DNA of 64,000 nt, taken from Gilliamella sp. ESL0441. Lineage in GTDB: Bacteria; Pseudomonadota; Gammaproteobacteria; Enterobacterales; Orbaceae. Shown piece after piece: positions 11,532-25,001 of this stretch. Each line of letters begins with the position of its first letter. Position 1 is the first letter of the stretch. A program made the translations under genes and the position numbers. Location of the stretch: contig NZ_CP048264.1 of the NCBI RefSeq assembly GCF_019469185.1, forward strand, positions 248,001-312,000. Reading direction: 5' to 3'. The notes beneath the pieces were generated by a model that saw only the letters and a program-made list of their open reading frames with translations, was not told the origin of the DNA and did not search any database.

Positions 11532-12257
11532 GTGAGTTATCAATCGTCAAGTGAAGAACAAATGTGGGCTTTAAAAGAGTTTCTTGCGAAAACGTGGAAA
11601 ATTGTTGTTGCCATAATTGTCATTGGATTATTAGCTTATTATGGTTGGAGTTACTATCAATCAAATCAAGTTAAAAAATCGGATGAAACATCAACTCGTT
11701 ATAGTCAACTATTAACTCAATTGGATGAAAGTAAATCAGATTCAGTCAAAGAATTAGTCGATTTTGCTAAACAAAATAATAATATTTATGGTGTTTTTGC
11801 TGATTTACAATCCGCTAAGTTTTATGTAGAAGTGTTAAAGGATTATGCAGGCGCACAATCTCTATTAACTGATGCATTGACTAAAACAAAATCTGAGCCT
11901 TTACAATCTATTATTCATATTCGGATTGCACGTTTACAGTATCAGCAAGGTCAATATAAAGAAAGTTTTGAATCCTTAGATAAAGTCACAGGAAATGCTT
12001 GGATTCCGTATGTTAATGATGTTCGAGGAGATGTATATGTCAAACTTGAACGTTATGCTGAAGCTGTTGATGCTTATAATGTTGCTTTAAGTTCACCTTC
12101 AATGGTAGGATCGAAAGAAAATATTAAAATGAAGTTAAATCAAGCTGAATATTTAAAAGCTAAGCAAAGTACTGAAACAGAAAAAAAATCTGCTGATCAT
12201 GAGGCAGAACAAGGAACCCAGCTAAAAAAAGCTGAGGCGGAAGAAAATAAAAATTAA
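11532..12257 (+). CDS. yfgM: YfgM, SecYEG/BAM-associated periplasmic chaperone partner
   Basis: The 241-residue inner-membrane protein has a short cytosolic segment, a single membrane helix (about residues 23-40) and a periplasmic TPR-like domain. It belongs to the family that associates with SecYEG and PpiD in E. coli. The C-terminus ends in a low-complexity Lys/Glu-rich tail. The start is GTG behind a good AGGAGA ribosome site. The order hisS-yfgM-bamB equals that of E. coli. Confidence 0.92.
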   Translation: MSYQSSSEEQMWALKEFLAKTWKIVVAIIVIGLLAYYGWSYYQSNQVKKSDETSTRYSQLLTQLDESKSDSVKELVDFAKQNNNIYGVFADLQSAKFYVEVLKDYAGAQSLLTDALTKTKSEPLQSIIHIRIARLQYQQGQYKESFESLDKVTGNAWIPYVNDVRGDVYVKLERYAEAVDAYNVALSSPSMVGSKENIKMKLNQAEYLKAKQSTETEKKSADHEAEQGTQLKKAEAEENKN

Positions 12258-12282
12258 TTAATCCTGCAGAAGGGTCTACACA

Positions 12283-13464
12283 ATGAAGTTATCTAAATGT
12301 CTTTTTACTAGTGTTTTCATGTTTTCTCTTGCTGGGTGTTCTTTATTTGGTGGTGAAGAAGATGTCATACAGGTTTCACCATCACCTACTGTAAAGAATA
12401 AATTTCCGGTTAAACAAATATGGCGCAATAGTACTTCAGGCAATACTCGTATTTATTCGTTATTAGGTCCTATCAATTATGATAATGCTATTTATGCAGC
12501 GGGTCGTAGTGGAGAAGTAAAAGCCATTGATTTATCAACTGGTACCACGCTATGGGATGTGGATTTATCTGAAAGTTCGCTCTTTAATAACAAAAGTGCT
12601 ATTTTTTCAGGCAGTATAAACGCAGATGATAGATATGTTTATGTTGGAAGTGAGCGGGCTATTGTTTACGCTTTAGAACGTGATAATGGAGAGTTAAAAT
12701 GGGAAAAAGTAGTAAAAGGAGAAGTACTCGCTCGTCCTGTATCAACTGAAGACAAGTTAGTTGTTCATACTGGCAATGGCATTTTGCAAGGGTTTAATCG
12801 AGATACTGGTGATGAAATTTGGGAAGTGGCACTTGAAGTTCCCGCTTTATCGTTAAGGGGGAATTCAACACCTGTTATTGCGCATGGTGCTGCTATCTTT
12901 GGTGATGATACTGGATTAGTAAATGCTTATTTTGTCAACGATGGTCAATTAATTTGGCAACAACGTATCTCACAACCTACAGGATCTACAGAAATAGACA
13001 AATTAAATGATGTTGATTCAACGCCTATTGTTGAAGGAAACGTAGTTTATTCTGTAGGTTACAATGGTTATGTTGTCGCACTGGATTTGAGTGATGGTCA
13101 AATAATTTGGCGCAGAAAATTAGGTTCAAGTCATAGTTTAGCGGTTGATGAAAGCCGAATATTTGTTGTTGATCAAGACGATAATGTCCAAGCTTTATCT
13201 AAAAATGAGGGTGGAGTGCTTTGGACGCAATCGAGCTTATCTCATCGTCAATTGACCGACCCTGTTATTTATGAAAATTATGTTGTATTTGGTGATTTTG
13301 AAGGTTACTTGTATTGGCTAAATGCTGAAACGGGTGAGCTTGTAAGTAAAATAAATGTTAGTAGTAGTGGAATGATATCAAGACCATTAGTTGTGGACGA
13401 AAAATTAATCGTTCAGGCTAAAAATGGGGATATTTACGCTTTCACAATAAACGAGAGTAATTAG
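12283..13464 (+). CDS. bamB: outer membrane assembly lipoprotein BamB
   Basis: The 393-residue lipoprotein has a signal ending in LAGC (Cys19 lipidated) and repeated beta-propeller blades with WxxD/E and G-x-(V/I)-x-A-L-D patterns (AIDLSTGTTLWD, ALERDNGELKWE, ALDLSDGQIIWR). BamB scaffolds BamA in the BAM complex that inserts beta-barrel proteins such as the OmpA encoded elsewhere in this window. The length matches E. coli (392). It is followed by der after nine bases. Confidence 0.97.
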   Translation: MKLSKCLFTSVFMFSLAGCSLFGGEEDVIQVSPSPTVKNKFPVKQIWRNSTSGNTRIYSLLGPINYDNAIYAAGRSGEVKAIDLSTGTTLWDVDLSESSLFNNKSAIFSGSINADDRYVYVGSERAIVYALERDNGELKWEKVVKGEVLARPVSTEDKLVVHTGNGILQGFNRDTGDEIWEVALEVPALSLRGNSTPVIAHGAAIFGDDTGLVNAYFVNDGQLIWQQRISQPTGSTEIDKLNDVDSTPIVEGNVVYSVGYNGYVVALDLSDGQIIWRRKLGSSHSLAVDESRIFVVDQDDNVQALSKNEGGVLWTQSSLSHRQLTDPVIYENYVVFGDFEGYLYWLNAETGELVSKINVSSSGMISRPLVVDEKLIVQAKNGDIYAFTINESN

Positions 13465-13473
13465 AGAATAAAC

Positions 13474-14943
13474 ATGGTACCTGTTGTAGCACTAGTTGGT
13501 CGTCCAAATGTTGGAAAATCAACTTTATTTAATCGGTTAACAAGAACACGTGATGCGTTAGTCGCAGATTTTCCTGGATTAACCCGTGATCGTAAGTATG
13601 GACGAGCTGAAATCAAGGGCCATGAATATATTGTAATTGATACGGGTGGAATTGATGGCACTGAAGAAGGGGTTGAAAGCTTTATGGCTGACCAATCCTT
13701 ACAAGCTATCGAAGAAGCCGATATTGTTCTGTTTTTAGTCGATGCAAGAGCGGGTGCTATGCCGGCAGATCATGCGATAGCTAAACACTTGCGTTCTCGT
13801 CAAAAGGCTACTTTTTTAGTTGCCAATAAGATTGATGGTATTGATGCTGATAGTGCTATCTCAGATTTTTACTCATTAGGTTTAGGCGATATCCACCCCA
13901 TAGCGGCAAGTCATGGACGTGGTGTAAGTTCTTTGATTGAAACGGCGTTGGAACCTATTTTCCAATTTAAAGATCACGATGAAGATGACTTTAATGAAGA
14001 CCAATTGCCACCAGATTTATCAGAATCTTATGACGATGTTGACGAGGATGATGTTGAATCACTGATTAATCAACCGATTAAAGTGGCTATTGTCGGGCGT
14101 CCGAATGTAGGTAAGTCAACACTAACCAACCGAATTTTAGGTGAAGAACGGGTTGTGGTCTATGATATGCCAGGTACAACTCGAGATAGTATCTATATCC
14201 CAATGACTCGTGACGAACGAGAATATGTTTTAATTGATACAGCAGGGGTGCGTAAACGTGGTAAGGTAACGCAAACCGTCGAAAAGTTTTCAGTGATTAA
14301 AACATTACAAGCGATTGAAGATGCAAATGTTGTCATATTGGTGATTGATGCCAGAGAAGGTATCTCAGATCAGGATTTATCATTACTCGGCTTTATCATC
14401 AATAGTGGGCGTTCACTTGTTATTGCCGTCAATAAGTGGGATGGGTTATCACAAGACATCAAAGAGCAAGTTAAAGCAACACTAGATGACCGTCTTGATT
14501 TTATTGATTTTGCTCGTTTGCATTTTATTTCGGCTTTACATGGTAGTGGTGTGGGTAATTTATTTGATTCAATCCAAGAAGCTTATGAATGTGCAACCCG
14601 TCGGGTAAATACTGCATTATTAACCAAAATTATGCAAATGGCACAAGACGATCACCAACCACCTCTCGTTCGTGGACGTCGAGTAAAACTCAAATATGCC
14701 CATGCCGGAGGCTACAATCCACCTATTGTGGTTGTTCACGGAAATCAAGTTGAAGATCTTCCCGATTCTTATAAACGATATTTAATGAACTATTTTAGAC
14801 GCTCATTAAAAATTATGGGAACGCCGATTCGAATCCAATTTAAAGAAGGGGCGAATCCTTTTGAAGGTCGAAAAAATAGTTTAACGGCATCACAACAACG
14901 TAAACGACGTCGATTGATGAAACACGTTAGAGGTCGTAAATAG
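13474..14943 (+). CDS. der: ribosome biogenesis GTPase Der (EngA)
   Basis: The 489-residue protein has two tandem G domains, each with GRPNVGKST (9-17 and 208-216), an acidic linker rich in Asp/Glu (about 167-195) and a C-terminal KH-like domain. Der is essential for 50S subunit maturation. The length is close to E. coli Der (490). It sits between bamB and yfgJ as in E. coli, with three bases to yfgJ. Confidence 0.99.
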   Translation: MVPVVALVGRPNVGKSTLFNRLTRTRDALVADFPGLTRDRKYGRAEIKGHEYIVIDTGGIDGTEEGVESFMADQSLQAIEEADIVLFLVDARAGAMPADHAIAKHLRSRQKATFLVANKIDGIDADSAISDFYSLGLGDIHPIAASHGRGVSSLIETALEPIFQFKDHDEDDFNEDQLPPDLSESYDDVDEDDVESLINQPIKVAIVGRPNVGKSTLTNRILGEERVVVYDMPGTTRDSIYIPMTRDEREYVLIDTAGVRKRGKVTQTVEKFSVIKTLQAIEDANVVILVIDAREGISDQDLSLLGFIINSGRSLVIAVNKWDGLSQDIKEQVKATLDDRLDFIDFARLHFISALHGSGVGNLFDSIQEAYECATRRVNTALLTKIMQMAQDDHQPPLVRGRRVKLKYAHAGGYNPPIVVVHGNQVEDLPDSYKRYLMNYFRRSLKIMGTPIRIQFKEGANPFEGRKNSLTASQQRKRRRLMKHVRGRK

Positions 14944-14946
14944 TTT

Positions 14947-15880
<934 letters not shown>

Positions 15881-15893
15881 TTAATCGATTGCT

Positions 15894-15928
15894 AAAAAGC
15901 CAGTTATACATTTGTTATCTGGCTTTTT
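15894..15928 (+). terminator. bidirectional terminator between adk and metY
   Basis: AAAAAGCCAG (15894-15903) pairs perfectly with CTGGCTTTTT (15919-15928). A and T tracts flank both arms, so the hairpin can terminate adk on the plus strand and metY on the minus strand. Confidence 0.88.
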
Positions 15929-15936
15929 GAATTTGA

Positions 15937-17214
15937 TTATAGTGTCGCTTTTAATGCCTGTGCTAAATCAGAAATAATATCATCAATATGTTCTATCCCA
16001 ATAGACAAACGAATCATTTCTTGACTTACTCCTGCCTTTTTCAGTTCTTCATTATTAAGTTGTCTATGCGTAGTTGATGCAGGGTGACAAGCTAATGAGC
16101 GTGTATCGCCTATATTGACCAGACGAATAATTAATTTTAGTGCATCAATAAATTTAGCGCCTGCAGGTTTTCCACCTTTAATACCAAACGATAAAATGCC
16201 AGCAGGTAAATGATTATCCATCTGTTTTACCGCTAAATCATGTTCAGGATGATTGCTAAGACCAGCATAGTTAACCCATTCAACTTGTGGGTGTGAGACT
16301 AGATATTTTGCAACGTTGAGTGCATTTTCACAGTGGCGTTCCATGCGCAAAGAAAGGGTTTCAAGCCCTTGTAGTATCAAAAAAGTATTAAATGGCGATA
16401 GTGCAGCGCCCATATTGCGTAAAGGGATTACTCGACAACGTGCAATGTAAGCCGCATTACCAAAGGAATCCGTATAAGAGACACCATGATAAGATGGATC
16501 TGGTTGAATAAGCATTGGATATCTATCCGCATATTTTTTCCATGGAAACCTTCCTGAATCAACGATGATTCCTCCAAGACTATTACCATGCCCACCAATA
16601 TATTTAGTTAATGAATGCACGACAATATCGGCACCAAATTCAAATGGTCGGCAAAGTGCAGGACTGGCAACGGTATTGTCGACAATTAACGGAATACCAT
16701 GTCGATGTGCGATGTCGGCAAGTTGGCTTAAATCAACAATATTACCTGCAGGATTGCCAATACTTTCGCAATATATGGCCTTGGTTTTGTCATCAATTTG
16801 CTGTTCTATAGCCACTAAATCGTTATGAGGAGCAAACTTGGTTGTAATACCAAAATTAGGTAAGGTATGGGCAAATAAATTATAAGTTCCGCCATATAAT
16901 TGCGAAACAGAAACAATATTTTCGCCAGAAAAGGTAATTGCTTGAATAGCATAAGTGATAGCCGCCATGCCCGATGCAACAGCTAAAGCACCAATACCAC
17001 CTTCAAGCGCAGCGACTCGAGCTTCGAGTACGGCGTTAGTTGGGTTGGTAATACGGGTATAAATATTGCCAGCGACTTTTAAATCAAATAAATCTGCGCC
17101 ATGCTGTGTATCATCAAAAGCATAAGAGGTTGTTTGATAAATGGGAACAGCAACAGCATGAGTAGTGGGTTCAGGGGTATAACCTGTGTGAAGTGCAATG
17201 GTTTCTGGTTTCAT
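15937..17214 (-). CDS. metY: O-acetylhomoserine sulfhydrylase / homocysteine synthase
   Basis: The 425-residue Cys/Met-metabolism PLP enzyme makes homocysteine from O-acetylhomoserine and sulfide. It has the family signatures [22 protein letters not shown], the PLP lysine in [11 protein letters not shown], and [11 protein letters not shown] near the C-terminus. The insertion-rich middle ([14 protein letters not shown]) is typical of MetY-type rather than MetB/MetC proteins. I chose the ATG at 17214 over an upstream one at 17238 because GAGG lies seven bases before it and family members begin near [11 protein letters not shown]. It would allow direct sulfhydrylation for methionine synthesis. 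Confidence 0.92.
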   Translation of the reverse strand: MKPETIALHTGYTPEPTTHAVAVPIYQTTSYAFDDTQHGADLFDLKVAGNIYTRITNPTNAVLEARVAALEGGIGALAVASGMAAITYAIQAITFSGENIVSVSQLYGGTYNLFAHTLPNFGITTKFAPHNDLVAIEQQIDDKTKAIYCESIGNPAGNIVDLSQLADIAHRHGIPLIVDNTVASPALCRPFEFGADIVVHSLTKYIGGHGNSLGGIIVDSGRFPWKKYADRYPMLIQPDPSYHGVSYTDSFGNAAYIARCRVIPLRNMGAALSPFNTFLILQGLETLSLRMERHCENALNVAKYLVSHPQVEWVNYAGLSNHPEHDLAVKQMDNHLPAGILSFGIKGGKPAGAKFIDALKLIIRLVNIGDTRSLACHPASTTHRQLNNEELKKAGVSQEMIRLSIGIEHIDDIISDLAQALKATL

Positions 17215-17277
17215 GATTGAGCCTCGTCGGAATAACAAGGCTCTATTTTGTACAAAAATTGATGAAAAAGTAAAGTG

Positions 17278-17547
17278 TTATAAAACCATTCTTACAATAT
17301 CTATTTCACCTAATTCTTTATATAAATTTTCAATCTGATCAATGTGTGTTGCATTGATAGTAATCGACACAGAATGATAATTCCCTTTACTGCTAGGTTT
17401 GATTGACGGACTGTAATCACCCGGTGCGTGACGTTGGATAACGGACACGACTTTATCAACCAGTTCTGGTTTAGCTTCTCCCATGACTTTATAAGTAAAA
17501 GAACAAGGAAAATCTAATAATTCTTTTAAATTTGTTTTCTGTTGCAT
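17278..17547 (-). CDS. ybeD: YbeD-family regulatory-fold protein (DUF493)
   Basis: This 89-residue protein has the YbeD core [20 protein letters not shown] near the start and a C-terminal ACT-like ferredoxin fold ([20 protein letters not shown]). The length matches E. coli YbeD (87). The function is not firmly known; in E. coli it lies by lipB, which is not seen here. It lies upstream of metY on the same strand. Confidence 0.9.
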   Translation of the reverse strand: MQQKTNLKELLDFPCSFTYKVMGEAKPELVDKVVSVIQRHAPGDYSPSIKPSSKGNYHSVSITINATHIDQIENLYKELGEIDIVRMVL

Positions 17548-17745
17548 AATTTTATGTTTCTCACGTAATCGGTATGTTTGGGGTATTACTACCAGGAATA
17601 ACAGTCATATATAGGCGCTTTGATGTTCTTCAAGTGATCAAGCATAAACTTCGCTTCTTAAAGTATTCAAATTGATCTATGATAGATTAATTTTATCACA
17701 GCTTAGTTAGCATTATCCTATAAATTATAAAAAAGGTTGAAAAAT

Positions 17746-19620
17746 ATGTTAGCACACTCCGATGATAGAGAACCTTTTGGTACATTGTTAGGTTATGCCC
17801 CAGGTGGCGTTGCCATTTACTCTTCTGATTATGAAACATTAGACCCAACTCAATACCCTGATGATGCTTCTTTTCGAAGTTATTCCGGGCATGAATATAT
17901 GGGATATAAATGGCAATGCGTTGAATTTGCAAGGCGTTTTTTATTTCTTAATTATGGTATTGTGTTTACTGATGTCGGCATGGCTCATGAAATTTTTTCA
18001 CTTCGTGTCTTAAGACAAGTTATCAATGAAGCGATATTGCCTTTACAAGCTTTTGCTAATGGTGGTAAGAAAAAACCCGAAGCTGGCGCATTACTTATTT
18101 GGGATGATGGTGGTGTTTTCGATAGAACGGGCCATGTTGCTATTATTACCGAAGTCTTTGCAGATAAAGTTCGGATAGCTGAACAAAATGTTATTCATAC
18201 CCGATTACCAATTGGTCAACATTGGACTCGTGAATTAAGGATGACGGTTACCGACAATGGTTATTTGTTACATGATACGTTTGACGATACCACCATATTA
18301 GGTTGGATGATTCAAACCGAAAATACACAATATAGTCTACCACAACCAACCGTACCGGCACCTTTACTGGCTATTCATAGTCAACATATTGAAAATCAAG
18401 GTCAATTTGATATTAACTGGCTTAATGAGCAAGATAGTTTAGAAAATGCTTATATCCAAGCGGTAGGGCATGCAATTAGTCATGATGATCACTACCGATA
18501 TTTCACTATTTCTGAAAGTGCCGAGCAAGAACTTATTCGAGCGACCAATGAGTTACATCTTATGTATTTACATGCAACCGATAGAGTACTAAAAGATGAT
18601 AACTTGCTGATGAATTTTAATATCCCCGAAATTTTATGGCCTCGCTTACGTCTGTCTTGGCAACAGCGACGTTATCAAATGATAACTGGTCGGCTAGATT
18701 TTTGTATGGATGAACGAGGCTTTAAAGTTTATGAATATAATGCTGATTCGGCATCGTGTCATACTGAAGCTGGACAGATACTACAAAATTGGGCGATACA
18801 AGCTGGGCTGAATGTTGGTGTAAACCCTAGTGCTGGGTTGCTTAACGCATTAGCGAGTTGTTGGAAGCATAGCGATGCACAAGCTTTTATCCATATTATG
18901 CAAGATAATGATAATGAGGAAAATTATCATGCTTTATTTATGCAAAAAGCCCTAACACAAGCAGGATTTAAGAGCAAAATTTTACGAGGTTTGAGCAGCT
19001 TAAAATGGGATAAACGCGGTCGATTAGTTGATGATGAAGATCGTCAAGTAACCTGTGTGTGGAAAACATGGGCATGGGAAACCGTATTAGAACAACTTCG
19101 TCAAGAAAGTGAAGCGCAAATAGCCGGATTACCCATACGGACTTGGCATCCAGAAAATGCGGTAAGGTTAATAGACGTTCTTTTACGTCCCGAGGTCACT
19201 GTATTTGAACCTTTATGGACAGTTATTCCAAGCAATAAAGCGATTTTACCGGTGCTGTGGTCTCTATTTCCTAATCATCGTTATTTATTAGAGTCTACAT
19301 TCGAACTTAATACAAGTTTAGAGAAAAAGGGGTATGCCGTTAAGCCGATTGCAGGGCGTCGGGGGAGTGATATTCAATTAGTCAGCAGCAAAGAAACCAT
19401 TTTGGGTAAAACTGTCGGTAAATTTGCTAAACAAGAAAACATCTATCAAGAATTGTGGTGTTTACCGAAAGTCGACGATCGTTATTTGCAAATCTGTACT
19501 TTCACTGTCGGCGGACATTATGGGGGAACGTGTTTACGTTCTGATCCATCCTTAGTCATTCGGGGAGATAGTGATATGCAACCATTACGAGTATTGACTG
19601 ATGATATGTTTTTAAAATGA
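17746..19620 (+). CDS. gss: bifunctional glutathionylspermidine synthetase/amidase
   Basis: The 624-residue protein closely resembles E. coli Gss through its whole length. The N-terminal CHAP-type amidase (about 1-200) has nucleophile Cys58 in KWQCVEFARR and a histidine in TGHVAII. The C-terminal ATP-grasp synthetase (about 210-620) has MDERGFKVYEYNADSASCH and ILPVLWSLFP. It joins glutathione to spermidine and also hydrolyses the conjugate, a redox and polyamine storage role. I chose the ATG at 17746 because AAGG lies nine bases upstream; a TTG nine bases earlier touches that site. It is monocistronic. Confidence 0.95.
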   Translation: MLAHSDDREPFGTLLGYAPGGVAIYSSDYETLDPTQYPDDASFRSYSGHEYMGYKWQCVEFARRFLFLNYGIVFTDVGMAHEIFSLRVLRQVINEAILPLQAFANGGKKKPEAGALLIWDDGGVFDRTGHVAIITEVFADKVRIAEQNVIHTRLPIGQHWTRELRMTVTDNGYLLHDTFDDTTILGWMIQTENTQYSLPQPTVPAPLLAIHSQHIENQGQFDINWLNEQDSLENAYIQAVGHAISHDDHYRYFTISESAEQELIRATNELHLMYLHATDRVLKDDNLLMNFNIPEILWPRLRLSWQQRRYQMITGRLDFCMDERGFKVYEYNADSASCHTEAGQILQNWAIQAGLNVGVNPSAGLLNALASCWKHSDAQAFIHIMQDNDNEENYHALFMQKALTQAGFKSKILRGLSSLKWDKRGRLVDDEDRQVTCVWKTWAWETVLEQLRQESEAQIAGLPIRTWHPENAVRLIDVLLRPEVTVFEPLWTVIPSNKAILPVLWSLFPNHRYLLESTFELNTSLEKKGYAVKPIAGRRGSDIQLVSSKETILGKTVGKFAKQENIYQELWCLPKVDDRYLQICTFTVGGHYGGTCLRSDPSLVIRGDSDMQPLRVLTDDMFLK

Positions 19621-20060
19621 CGATTAGGTTAGGATTATCTTGCAGTATGTTAAAAATCGATTAAAAAAAATCTTAACTTATCCTATAGATACCAATTACA
19701 ACAGATGTATTTTTCTGTTAGAATTAGTTACATTACTAATTTGTAATGTTTAGATGCTGAAGGTCAGGCGTTGGGATAAGCTATGAAAAGGATCTGATTT
19801 GATCCGTATGTTAATCAAGAGTTATTGTAATTATTTAAAACTGGTGAGTATCTATAAATATACAATCGTAATTGAAATACTATAATAGTTATAAATCTAG
19901 ATTTTATAATTTAATGGTAATATCTAGATAATAGCAAAAGGTATTTTTCAAAAAAATATATATTAAAAATTAATAAAAGTATTTTAATTGATATAAAGAA
20001 TAAAAAATTTAAAATCAACAAGATAGTGTTAACTTGTAATGAAATAAGAGGAATGAAATT
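19621..20060. other. 440-base AT-rich intergenic region upstream of lipoprotein pair
   Basis: No gene is supported here. The stretch is very AT-rich in its second half. It contains a small inverted repeat, ACATTAC (19730-19736) with GTAATGT (19743-19749), and a TATAAT at 19881-19886 that lacks a good -35. A GAGGAA ribosome site just before 20061 serves the next gene. A long leader or a regulatory site is possible but not shown. Confidence 0.5.
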
Positions 20061-20747
20061 ATGAATAAAATGATAGTGATACTTACACTAAGTATGTCCC
20101 TTGTTTTAGCCGGATGCCAATCAACTAACGGAAACACCAAAGATGTTGATCCTGCATTAACTAAAGGAAATGCGGGTAATTTCTTCAGCAAATCAGCATG
20201 GCAATCTTGTGCTGTTGGTGCAGGTATAACTGGTGTGGGTTGTTTATTATTAAAAGGTAATGCTGCTACTTGTATAGCATCTGCTGCTGTAGGTTGTGGC
20301 GTTATGATGGGGGCTAATCATTATCTTGAAGCTAAGCGTTCAGAGTACATAGATAAAGAACAACGCCTTGATGCTTATATTTATGATATTCAACAAAATA
20401 CCTTAGAAATTCAGGCGGTGACTGAAGCAGCTAAAGGTGTATTAAATAAAAATCTTGCAACACTTAATGCGCTTAATCGACAAATACAAAATGAATCTAT
20501 TAGTCGAAATCAAGCTAAAAACGAATTAAATAAAATTGATGCGAATATTGCTTATTTAAATGAAAAATTAGGAAGAATGAAAAAAGTTGAAAGCGACTGG
20601 GTTTCTCTTTCTTCAAAAGAAAAAATAGCAGGACTTAATGTAGCAAAACTTAATAAGCAAATAAATCAATTGCATAAACAAATTTCATCACTTGAAAAAC
20701 AAATAAATATCGTAAGTAAGCAACGTTCAGTAGTACAGGTAAGTTAA
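20061..20747 (+). CDS. predicted lipoprotein with glycine-rich hydrophobic segment and coiled coil
   Basis: The 228-residue protein has a lipoprotein signal ending LAGC (Cys19). Residues 48-92 are a Gly/Ala/Cys-rich hydrophobic stretch (GAGITGVGCLLL, ASAAVGCGVMMGAN) resembling a glycine zipper. From about 95 to the end it is heptad-rich and Lys/Asn/Gln-rich, predicted as a long coiled coil. I do not recognise a named family. It ends two bases before the next lipoprotein, which has a similar coiled-coil body, so they are one operon and may work together at the envelope. Confidence 0.72.
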   Translation: MNKMIVILTLSMSLVLAGCQSTNGNTKDVDPALTKGNAGNFFSKSAWQSCAVGAGITGVGCLLLKGNAATCIASAAVGCGVMMGANHYLEAKRSEYIDKEQRLDAYIYDIQQNTLEIQAVTEAAKGVLNKNLATLNALNRQIQNESISRNQAKNELNKIDANIAYLNEKLGRMKKVESDWVSLSSKEKIAGLNVAKLNKQINQLHKQISSLEKQINIVSKQRSVVQVS

Positions 20748-20749
20748 TA

Positions 20750-21238
20750 ATGAAAAAACGATGTCTAGTTTTACTCAGCCCAATTCTTTTTGTGTTGGGT
20801 TGTTCAACAACACCAGATAAGTGTGATCCGAAGAAAAAGGATGCCACTATATTTGAAAAAATTGGTTGCAATTATTCAGGAAGTTATAACGCTCGCATCG
20901 AAGAAAAACAAAAAATTTTAGATAATGAAAAAAAAGTTAATCAGAAATTTAGAGATATTTATGCGAACATTGAAAAGCAGAAAAATAATTCATCCTATAC
21001 TATTATGCAAAAGCAAGAGCAATTGGAACAACTTAAAATTGATCTAATTAGTTTAACTAATGAAATCAAAATAAAAGCAAAACAGACAGGTCGAACAGAT
21101 TTACAGGAAAAAGTTCTGGATATAGAACAGCAACAAGAGAAAGTCAGTAATTCCACTTCATCTGAAACTGAGAAAACGGAAGAATTAGATAAATTAAATA
21201 AAAAACTTCAACAACTACAAAAATCTTTGAATATTTAG
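20750..21238 (+). CDS. predicted coiled-coil lipoprotein
   Basis: The 162-residue protein has a lipoprotein signal ending VLGC (Cys18) and a short cysteine-containing segment (PDKCDPKKKDATIFEKIGCN). It then has an extended charged region with heptad character (EKQKILDNEKKVNQKF, LDKLNKKLQQLQKSL). No enzyme motif is visible and I cannot name a family. It starts two bases after the preceding lipoprotein, so translation is probably coupled, and is followed by a strong terminator. Confidence 0.72.
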   Translation: MKKRCLVLLSPILFVLGCSTTPDKCDPKKKDATIFEKIGCNYSGSYNARIEEKQKILDNEKKVNQKFRDIYANIEKQKNNSSYTIMQKQEQLEQLKIDLISLTNEIKIKAKQTGRTDLQEKVLDIEQQQEKVSNSTSSETEKTEELDKLNKKLQQLQKSLNI

Positions 21239-21330
21239 TTTTCTTAGAATGAAGTGTTGTTGGGATAGAATCAGGCTTTGAATATTGAGAATCTAACTTT
21301 ATTGGAGCAATTTCTTTCTTAATTTTATAT

Positions 21331-21362
21331 AAAAAACCAGACGGGAAGTCTGGTTTTTTTTA
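21331..21362 (+). terminator. terminator after lipoprotein pair, also usable by gyrB
   Basis: AAAAAACCAGAC (21331-21342) pairs with GTCTGGTTTTTT (21348 onward) around a short loop. T runs on both strands mean it can act for the lipoprotein operon and for the convergent gyrB end. Confidence 0.9.
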
Positions 21363-21428
21363 ATTATTGAATTCTATTTTAGATACTTCATGAATTATTT
21401 CATTCAATACCTAATCCAATAAAATTAG

Positions 21429-23861
<2,433 letters not shown>

Positions 23862-23883
23862 TTATTTATATCATTCTGTATAT

Positions 23884-24957
23884 TTAGGAAATTATACCAG
23901 ATTTTATGTGAAAAATCTTATCATTTTCGTCAATCATATGGGTTACTTGGTCTTGGCTAACCGCTGTGATAAACACTTGTGAATTCGCCATTTTTAACCG
24001 TTTAGCTAATAACGCTCGTTTATGATGATCTAATTCTGACGCAAAATCATCAATTAAATAGACACAAGGTTGTGCACTTTGTTTTGAATAATATTCACCT
24101 TGCGCAAGACGTAGTGCACACATCAATAATTTTAATTGTCCCCGTGATAAGAAATCTTCAACAGGTATATTGTCGATACGCAAACGGATATCTGCTTTAT
24201 GTGGGCCTAATGAAGTATAGTTGAGTAATCTATCTCGTTCATACTGTTTGTGTAATATGTCGCTATAATTAATGTTTTGTTCCCACCCTTGATAATATTG
24301 ACAATTAAGCAGATATTCAGGCAAAAAGTCATGGCAGGTTTGTATGATTTCGGGAAAAATATGCTGTGAATACTCCGAGCGAATTTGACTTATTTTTTCA
24401 GCAATGGGAGCCAGCTCTTTATCCCAAGGTAACAGTTGATTATAACTCGTGGATTGTTTTAATAAGGCATTACGTTGCTTAAATAATCGCTTTAAATTGT
24501 TCCATAAATGGATAAATTCAGGATAATGATGAAAACACCCCCAATCAATAAAAGCTCGTCGATATTTAGGCCCACCAATAAGTAAATCAAATCCTTCTGG
24601 TGTAATTAATTGAATGGGTAAGAGTTTAGCAAGATCGGTTAATCGAAATCCCTCATCACCATCAATTTTAATTCTATTATCATTATTACGTGCTTTGACT
24701 AATCCAATGGTTCGGGTTTGTTGATTAGATGATTCAATTTGGCTAAATAACGTTAATTCAGATTGTTCATGCTGAATAATACGATTGGACTGTATATGTC
24801 TAAATGCTCTTCCATGACCTAGCATGTAGATAGCTTCAAGTAAGCTAGTTTTACCACTACCATTATCGCCAACAATAAAGTTGAAATGGGGGGATAAACA
24901 CAGCTCGGTATAAGATATATTACGAAAATGATGGATTTTGATCTGTGAAAGAATCAT
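23884..24957 (-). CDS. recF: DNA replication/repair protein RecF
   Basis: This is a 357-residue SMC-like ATPase. Walker A is GDNGSGKTS near residue 30, the ABC-type signature is LSRGQLKLLMCALRLAQ, and Walker B is YLIDDFASELD. RecF with RecO and RecR loads RecA at gapped DNA. It is placed between dnaN (44 bases upstream) and gyrB in the classical order. Confidence 0.98.
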   Translation of the reverse strand: MILSQIKIHHFRNISYTELCLSPHFNFIVGDNGSGKTSLLEAIYMLGHGRAFRHIQSNRIIQHEQSELTLFSQIESSNQQTRTIGLVKARNNDNRIKIDGDEGFRLTDLAKLLPIQLITPEGFDLLIGGPKYRRAFIDWGCFHHYPEFIHLWNNLKRLFKQRNALLKQSTSYNQLLPWDKELAPIAEKISQIRSEYSQHIFPEIIQTCHDFLPEYLLNCQYYQGWEQNINYSDILHKQYERDRLLNYTSLGPHKADIRLRIDNIPVEDFLSRGQLKLLMCALRLAQGEYYSKQSAQPCVYLIDDFASELDHHKRALLAKRLKMANSQVFITAVSQDQVTHMIDENDKIFHIKSGIIS

Positions 24958-25001
24958 ATAAGCTAAGTTATTCCGGCCTAAGCCGGAAAGGTTAAATTTG
25001 A

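Noticed and set aside
17215..17277. A SAM-type riboswitch or MetJ box upstream of metY
   Set aside because: The gap is only 63 bases and contains neither an AGACGTCT repeat nor a structured leader.
19730..19749. Inverted repeat ACATTAC...GTAATGT as a regulator operator
   Set aside because: The arms are only seven AT-rich bases and there is no regulator gene nearby; such repeats are common by chance in AT-rich DNA.
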